Assembly (NCBI GenBank): GCA_002714195.1
Contig: PAWK01000081.1
Coordinates: 5,248 to 12,204 of the forward strand
DNA length: 6,957 nucleotides
Source: Gammaproteobacteria bacterium
Lineage (GTDB): Bacteria > Pseudomonadota > Gammaproteobacteria > Pseudomonadales > Pseudohongiellaceae
Direction: 5' to 3'
Shown: positions 6,667-6,957 of the stretch, piece by piece
Layout: every line of letters starts with the position of its first letter
Position numbering within the stretch: position 1 is the first letter of the stretch
Notes under the pieces: model-generated
Told to the model about the DNA's origin: nothing
Databases searched by the model: none
Seen by the model: the letters and a program-made list of their open reading frames with translations, nothing else
Translations under genes and position numbers: made by a program

Positions 6667-6691
6667 GCTGGTTTAAATTTATCAAACCGGC
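6667..6691. repeat. Inverted repeat (8-base stem, 9-base loop) in the leader of the - strand gene
   Basis: GCTGGTTT (6667-6674) pairs with AAACCGGC (6684-6691), with one G-T wobble on the + strand reading and the corresponding A-C mismatch on the - strand reading, around an AT-rich loop. No T-run follows on either strand, so it is not a standard rho-independent terminator. It lies about 75-95 bases upstream of the - strand ATG, where it could be a leader hairpin or an operator. Function is unknown. Confidence 0.4.
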
Positions 6692-6725
6692 ACTCACAAA
6701 CAAGGCAGCCTATAATTATGCCTTC

Positions 6726-6756
6726 ATTGTAGAACCCAATCGTCACTTCAATTCAA
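6726..6756 (-). promoter_or_regulatory. Possible weak sigma-70 promoter for the 349-residue gene
   Basis: On the - strand TTGAAT (6756-6751) is followed by TACAAT (6731-6726, 5 of 6 to the -10 consensus). The spacing is 19 bases, longer than the preferred 17; an alternative TTGAAG gives 14. Transcription from here would make a leader of about 125 bases including the hairpin at 6667-6691. The match could be chance in such AT-rich DNA. Confidence 0.25.
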
Positions 6757-6818
6757 GAATTTAGCAAAATTTATGAGTCAAAAACCAAACCTTGAAACTA
6801 TAAACTCATTTACTAATT

Positions 6819-6848
6819 CTTAATACTTACTGAAAAAGTAGAATTAAG
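6819..6848. repeat. Interrupted inverted repeat in the right-hand intergenic region
   Basis: CTTAAT (6819-6824) pairs with ATTAAG (6843-6848), and inside it TACT (6828-6831) pairs with AGTA (6837-6840) around a GAAAA loop; one further C-G pair is possible between them. No T-run follows. It is AT-rich and may be chance or a protein-binding palindrome. Confidence 0.3.
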
Positions 6849-6957
6849 TGCCGACTTCTCTATGATGACTAATGTTTTTACAGTTATGTTTTGAGGTAAG
6901 TTGTATTTCAGTGATGATAATATTCATGAGGAAACCTAGCTTAACTCAAACAACCGC

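Larger units (their letters stand above)
6595..6957. other. Intergenic region of 363 bases without a convincing gene
   Basis: The region upstream of the - strand gene is AT-rich and broken by stops in all frames. It holds the ribosome binding site next to 6594, the inverted repeats at 6667-6691 and 6819-6848, and a possible - strand promoter. Only tiny frames are present: 27 codons on the - strand (6927-6844), 16 codons on the + strand (ATG 6773), and a + strand frame open from the ATG at 6872 to the window end, which could be the beginning of a further gene but has no good ribosome binding site. No tRNA, rRNA or CRISPR-like pattern was seen. Confidence 0.6.

Noticed and set aside
6850..6857. 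GCCGACTT on the + strand as a FliA-type promoter
   Set aside because: The expected -35 (6831-6838, TGAAAAAG) is poor and no convincing gene follows.
6872..6957. Start of a new + strand gene running off the right edge
   Set aside because: Only 28 codons are visible, with no good ribosome binding site at the ATG codons and no recognisable signature; it cannot be supported or excluded from this window.

Overview
The window looks like part of the flagellar cluster of a gammaproteobacterium with a moderately AT-rich genome. The order flhA-flhF-flhG-fliA on the + strand is the arrangement known from polar-flagellated gammaproteobacteria (Pseudomonas, Vibrio, Shewanella). No species can be named from the sequence alone.

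Layout, + strand: the C-terminal three quarters of FlhA (the gene enters from the left edge), then FlhF (overlapping flhA by one base), FlhG/FleN (21-base gap), FliA/sigma-28 (17-base gap, TTG start without a visible ribosome binding site), and a 176-residue protein of unknown function 2 bases after fliA. After an 84-base gap, which may carry its own promoter, comes a second unknown: a 212-residue protein with one N-terminal membrane helix. In polar flagellates the genes after fliA are usually cheY-cheZ-cheA-cheB; here the two unknown genes occupy that place. On the - strand, convergent with this block, lies a 349-residue protein with a Lys/Ser/Pro-rich tail, one central membrane helix and a long coiled-coil-like region. 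The last 363 bases hold no convincing gene, only two small inverted repeats, a good ribosome binding site and a possible weak promoter for the - strand gene.

Known roles of the four recognised genes: FlhA is the export-gate component of the flagellar type III secretion apparatus, FlhF and FlhG set the place and number of flagella, and FliA transcribes late flagellar genes. FlhA and FlhG look ordinary in their core motifs. FlhF does not. It keeps the P-loop and the TRLD (G4) motif, but the G2 motif (DTYRIG in relatives) reads GADDSV and the G3 motif (DTAG) reads DLEI. FlhG begins almost directly at its P-loop strand and shows no DQAxxLR-type FlhF-activating segment. FliA lacks the conserved DWxPRS stretch at the region 2.4/3.0 border. 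Together with the two unknown genes, this suggests a flagellar placement and regulation module that has drifted from the textbook version (inference).
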